Assembly (NCBI RefSeq): GCF_022201045.2 | Contig: NC_068558.1 | Span: 3,811,501 to 3,875,500, forward strand | From: Citrus sinensis | Taxonomy: Eukaryota > Streptophyta > Magnoliopsida > Sapindales > Rutaceae | DNA: 64,000 nucleotides | Direction: 5' to 3' | Part shown: positions 60,089 through 64,000 of the stretch, piece by piece | Position numbering within the stretch: the first letter of the stretch is position 1 | How the letters are laid out: each line of letters starts with the position of its first letter | Translations under genes and position numbers: made by a program | Notes under the pieces: model-generated | What the model was told of the DNA's origin: nothing | Seen by the model: only the letters and a program-made list of their open reading frames with translations | The model's database searches: none

Positions 60089-60770
60089 GGAAAAATATCC
60101 ACCGTTCATTTGTTTTTTACATATTTTTTAAAAATATATAATTTTTTTATTTTTTAGTTGGAATTCACCTAAAGTTATATTTTTTTTTTCACTTTTTTAT
60201 TTCCGTTAAGAAAACTAATGAAAATTTTAAAAAATAACTATTTTACCCCCAAAACGAAAAATTATAATTTTATCTTAAAAAATACAAAAAATAATAAGAT
60301 TTAATGATGAATATCATTATTGGTACTTTAATGAAGTATAAAAAAATCTTAACTACTAAAGATTATAACTCAATTAATAATAAAACTCTACTTATCTTAA
60401 ATTCAATTGATGGTTTGCGAGATTGGGCTATTTTTAATACTACTGTTATAATTTAGCATTCTAATTATAAACATATTTAAAAAAAAAAACCTGCATTTGA
60501 TGGTTGTGGAATTAATTTATTTATTGATCGATGGGGAAAATAATTAGATTTAATTTAATTATTTTTAGTAATTTTTAAGGTGAAATTATAATTTTCGTTT
60601 TGGGGGTAAAATGGTCATTTTTTAAAGTTTCTATTAGTTTTCTTAACGGATTTCAAACGGAAGTGGAAAAGTGAAACAAAATGTAACTTTTGGTGGATTC
60701 TAGCCAAAAAATAAGGAATTGTGTATTTTGAAAAAAGTATTAAAAACAGGTGGACGGTGGATATTTTTCC
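60089..60770. mobile_element. Mutator-like fold-back element with 9-bp TSD
   Basis: A 682-base element with inverted arms of about 200 bases starts GGAAAAATATCCACCGT and carries the reverse of the same at the right end. Shared internal blocks are CCGTTAAGAAAACTAAT and ACCCCCAAAACGAAAA. AAATTTAAA stands immediately outside both ends, a 9-bp target duplication. The interior is AT-rich and non-coding, so the element is non-autonomous. Confidence 0.88.
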
Positions 60771-62512
60771 AAATTTAAATTATCAAATTCGTCCATAATA
60801 TGAAACGCTTTGGATTTCGACAGTTACCAAAATGATCAATAATGCGTGATAAATTTTTTACGGATTTTATCATTTAAAATCATAAATATTAAAAATATTT
60901 TTTTAATAATATGAAAAATTAAATTATATAATTTAAACTATAAATTTATAGTAACAACTTAAAATAATCTACATACAATAATCAATTTTTAGATTTTATA
61001 AATATAAATAAAAAAAATTAAATTTTCAACATTAAGACAAATACACAAAATATATTAATTTAAAACAAAATATTTTTATTGTAAGCAAAGCATCATTGTT
61101 AATATCAATGCCTTACTCTGTCTTTTGATCAATATACAAATATTATTAGTAGAATTAACAATTAAGTTTTGTACAATTATTACTAACAATTAATTAAACA
61201 AATAAAAGTTTAACTTTAGTAATCAATCATTAGGTTTAAGCCATTAAAGAAAAACAAACAGAATCAATCAATTAAAACAAAATATCAGTAATATTAAACT
61301 TAAAAATTATAATTTTTTTAGTTATTAAAAGATTACACACACACACACACACTCTCTCTCTCTCTCTCTCTCTCTCTATAGACTATATATATATACTCTT
61401 TTTTTTTTTTACGGACACGTTTTTAATTCATGAAATTTAATAGAATCAATTTTTAATGTCATCACGACTTAACAACTCTTCTACATTTAAAAAATGAGAG
61501 TGTCTGCACTTGAGAATATATATATAGAGTTGTGTCTGCACAACTCGACTTAACAACTATATATATATTGGTGAGATATGTTAAGTTTAGGAATTAAGAA
61601 CTTTAACTTACACTTACATATATTTATAATTAAAATTTTAATGTAATTTTTATTATTAAAATTAAAAGATATAAATAATTTAAATAAAGATTGCATCTTG
61701 GCGGATATCTGCCCTGGTATTCGATAGATTTTTTTCCTCGATACTAAACCTAATTGCAACACACAAAGGGTTTTTGTTTGAAATACCAAATTCGTTCATA
61801 ACCTACAAAATTATCTACAGTGGGTAAATTTATACAAATTAAATTGAACTACTTTTTTTAACTATTTTTTTAGGACCATCCATTTGCACATTCGCTGATC
61901 TTTGAATGGTTGTGTGTGTTTCTAGGACTATCCATTTGCACGTCGCTAATCTCTACATAGTAGTAGGGATGACAATGAGATGAAGTTGGGGTGGGAAGAA
62001 TTTTGTCATTCCTATGTGGCAGTGTTTGTTTTTTTTTGTTTTTTCATAACAAACTAGAATGATCGGCTCCTACTTGCTCTCTACTTATATTTTCAATGTA
62101 ACAAAGGCATTGCTTGAACCCATTCCGTAGTTAAAAATTTCGAATGAAATTTTGGAGATCATTTTTGTTAATAATAGAGACTTGTAGGTTAAGATTTGTA
62201 GAAGAGAATCAAGTGATTATACTGAAAAGTATGTGTGTTCAAATCGGCCTACACATGCCCAAAATATTAGTAGAACTAAAATTGTGTGCATCATTTTAAT
62301 TTGATAATTATTAGTAATAAAATTATTATATTTTTATTATATAAAAACTAGATTACATTCCAAGCCACAAGCAAACGAAAAATTAAAACAAAGCTAATTT
62401 ATGCTTTAAAAAGGAAAAAAAAGGGTAATTAAATTAATATAAATTGGCAAAAGACTATATTATTTGCGTTCTGATGTCACATTGACGCTTAGTTAAATTC
62501 GGAACAGATTAC
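60771..62512. other. AT-rich intergenic stretch
   Basis: No gene is visible. A compound (CA)n(CT)n microsatellite lies at 61334-61377 with a short TA run after it. Around 61968-62020 there is a TAGGGATGACAAT end like that of the 16636 insertion, with no clear partner end. Confidence 0.45.
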
Positions 62513-62828
62513 AGCCACTCGCCCTTTGGCCGAGTGGTCAGGGCTACTGCCCTCTAAGTTGGAGGGCAGTAGTTCAAACCCCCACAAATGTATTGTGAGG
62601 GTATTTTCTTTCTCAATTAAATTTGAGTAAAGACAGTTTTCTTCCTTACCCAAGTGTGAGGAGTAGATATCTCTCGAATATTTGTGAGGGTTAAAATTTA
62701 GGCAGAGCTCCATTAGCATTGATGTAAGTTGATCCCAGTAATAGTCTGATTTGTAAATATCAATTATAGTCTCATGTAATATGAGTTGTAGTTTGAGTAA
62801 TAATCTCATGTAATCAAAAAAAAAAAAA
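62513..62828 (+). mobile_element. tRNA-derived SINE with 14-bp TSD
   Basis: The head carries an A-box-like TTGGCCGAGTGGTCAGGG and a B-box-like AGTAGTTCAAACCCC, resembling a tRNA-Leu/Ser type promoter. An unrelated body follows, and it ends in a run of A. TCGGAACAGATTAC flanks both sides (62499-62512 and 62829-62842) as an exact target-site duplication. The intact TSD points to a recent insertion. It would be copied by a LINE reverse transcriptase supplied elsewhere. Confidence 0.9.
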
Positions 62829-62893
62829 TCGGAACAGATTACGACATGTCATTTGGAAACGGTAGCACTGATGTATAAAGTTTCGAACTAATA

Positions 62894-63007
62894 AAAACGC
62901 GTTTTTCCTTTTTGGGGACAAAAACGCGACTATTTATTTATAATTTTCAATGACAAAAACGCGTTTACTTAAAAACGCGCGTTTCCGTTAGATCTCCGAA
63001 AAACGCG
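62894..63007 (+). promoter_or_regulatory. Cluster of five AAAACGCG motifs, possible promoter
   Basis: AAAACGCG occurs at 62894, 62921, 62956, 62972 and 63000 (first base). Four of the five fit the CGCG box recognised by CAMTA calmodulin-binding factors, and CGCGTTT (the rapid stress response core) occurs three times. About 70 bases further is AACCCTAA (near 63078), a telo-box common at plant transcription starts. This suggests the start of a plus-strand gene leaving the window. Confidence 0.5.
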
Positions 63008-64000
63008 GTTGCGCATTTTTAGCTCTTTCAAAATCAAAACCCCAATTTACAATTTCTTTTTCATTCTCTCAAGCCCGAACCCTAAGAGGAACAAATGTCT
63101 CCATTTGTTAATTATCGTTGCTATATCTGCTAATCGCTAATGAATTGGAGTATGATTCTTTGCTTTTCTTTTTTAATTTCATAATATATTTTTACATTCT
63201 TGTATCGTTCTGCCTTCGTTTTCCGTTGTGGAAAATGTCAAAAGAAAAGCAAATATTTGGTACTTTTCTTGTTCTGGAGACTGAAGTTTCTTTTTTAATC
63301 AATATATTTTTTTAATTTTAAAGCTGCTTACCTGTTGATTTTTTCTTTTTCTTTTTTTCTTTTGGTTGAATTTTCGATGTTGGGTTTGTTACTAAGCGAA
63401 TATTTGCAAAAATAGGAAAGATTTGGTATTTATTCCATATTTATGCCATTTTTTGGGAATTGGGGAAGATTTACATTTTCGTCTATGAAATCTTGATGAA
63501 AAGAACAAGCTTGCTGGCCTTATGGCAAGCGTAATATTCGTTAAATGAGACACTGATTTTTATATGCATATCTATTGATAAGAATTGTTTAAAGGGAATT
63601 AGTTACTGTTCTTACCATGTATCAATGGGTTTCTTGAAAGGTTGTTCTAATGTTGCCAAGTAATGTCTGTTCCACTTGGACATTGTTCAGTTTCATAAAG
63701 TATTTGCCCTCTGCTTGGCTTTTTTGGAAAAAAATGTTTGTGATTGTTTGCTAATAGGCAGTTTCTCACTCATTATGTGAAAATGGGGTGTGAAGCTATT
63801 ACGGTAGTTGCAGTATCTGAAGTTTACAGATTTATAGCATTGTAATGTAATGGAATTTCCTTTTTCAATTCTGTTTTCAACATTTTGAGTTGGGAATGCT
63901 CATCATTTTCGGCATTCAGTTCATGCTTCTTCTATTTGGCTAAGTATCTTGATGGTGATTGTTTTGTTCGTTGGATTCCATGGTTTTTGGAATTTGACAA
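63008..64000 (+). other. Possible leader and first intron of a gene leaving the window
   Basis: After the CGCG cluster and telo-box the first ATG (63095) opens only 12 codons. The rest is T-rich, intron-like sequence without a recognisable exon, so coding sequence, if any, lies to the right. Confidence 0.3.

Noticed and set aside
61968-62020. Possible hAT-like end (TAGGGATGACAAT)
   Set aside because: It matches the start of the 16636 insertion, but no partner end or direct repeat is recognisable.
62513-62590. Functional tRNA-Leu gene
   Set aside because: The A- and B-box-like motifs are present, but the cloverleaf does not close properly, and the region continues into a SINE body with poly-A and flanking TSD.

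Overview
The window is nuclear DNA of a dicot plant. It is AT-rich with long intergenic stretches, its genes have GT-AG introns, and every protein I can name is a plant orthologue: sieve-element occlusion protein, SOBIR1 receptor kinase, JINGUBANG-type WD40, plant ATG16, KDEL-tailed cysteine protease and cytosolic MSRA. A woody rosid such as Citrus would fit, but I infer that only from the general look of the proteins.

Layout. 0.7-3.9 kb: protein-L-isoaspartate methyltransferase (minus). 7.6-21.8 kb: a direct head-to-tail duplication of about 7 kb, each unit carrying one complete seven-exon SEO (P-protein) gene. Unit B has also received a miniature LTR element and a hAT-like insertion. 24.0-25.9 kb: SOBIR1, with two W-boxes upstream. 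27.9-28.7 kb: six-exon MHF2/CENP-X (minus), sharing a 193-bp head-to-head promoter with an orphan plus-strand exon. Then come tRNA-Thr(UGU), a fold-back element with a 9-bp-TSD MITE nested in one arm, and a small mS38/COX24-type mitochondrial ribosomal protein. 32.3-33.1 kb: a non-autonomous hAT element with an exact 8-bp TSD. 35.1-36.2 kb: intronless JINGUBANG-like WD40 (minus). 36.6-37.3 kb: a LINE-derived RNase H-like reading frame. 40.7-41.8 kb: an inverted, truncated third SEO copy that still has introns and abuts a MITE-like sequence. 46.6-49.9 kb: ABHD17-like hydrolase with a repetitive basic tail. 50.8-53.5 kb: ATG16, whose start codon appears to be split by intron 1. 53.8-54.6 kb: a fold-back element with a 221-bp near-perfect hairpin at its centre. 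56.0-59.0 kb: KDEL-tailed papain-like protease followed by a decayed tandem copy. 59.3-59.9 kb: MSRA (minus). 60.1-60.8 kb: another Mutator-like fold-back element with a 9-bp TSD. 62.5-62.8 kb: a tRNA-derived SINE with a 14-bp TSD. 62.9-63.1 kb: a cluster of CGCG boxes that may be the promoter of a gene running out of the window.

The genes do not form one pathway. Several concern damage and defence: phloem sealing (SEO), immune receptor signalling (SOBIR1), autophagy (ATG16), programmed cell death (KDEL protease), protein repair (PIMT, MSRA) and DNA-crosslink repair (MHF2). That is probably chance neighbourhood. I found no clearly new biological system. The least explained signals are the 221-bp hairpin, the repeated R-[RK]-S-x-D tail of the hydrolase, the split start codon of ATG16 and the dispersed SEO fragment. 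Exon limits were read by eye from splice consensus, reading frame and remembered family sequences, without any search.
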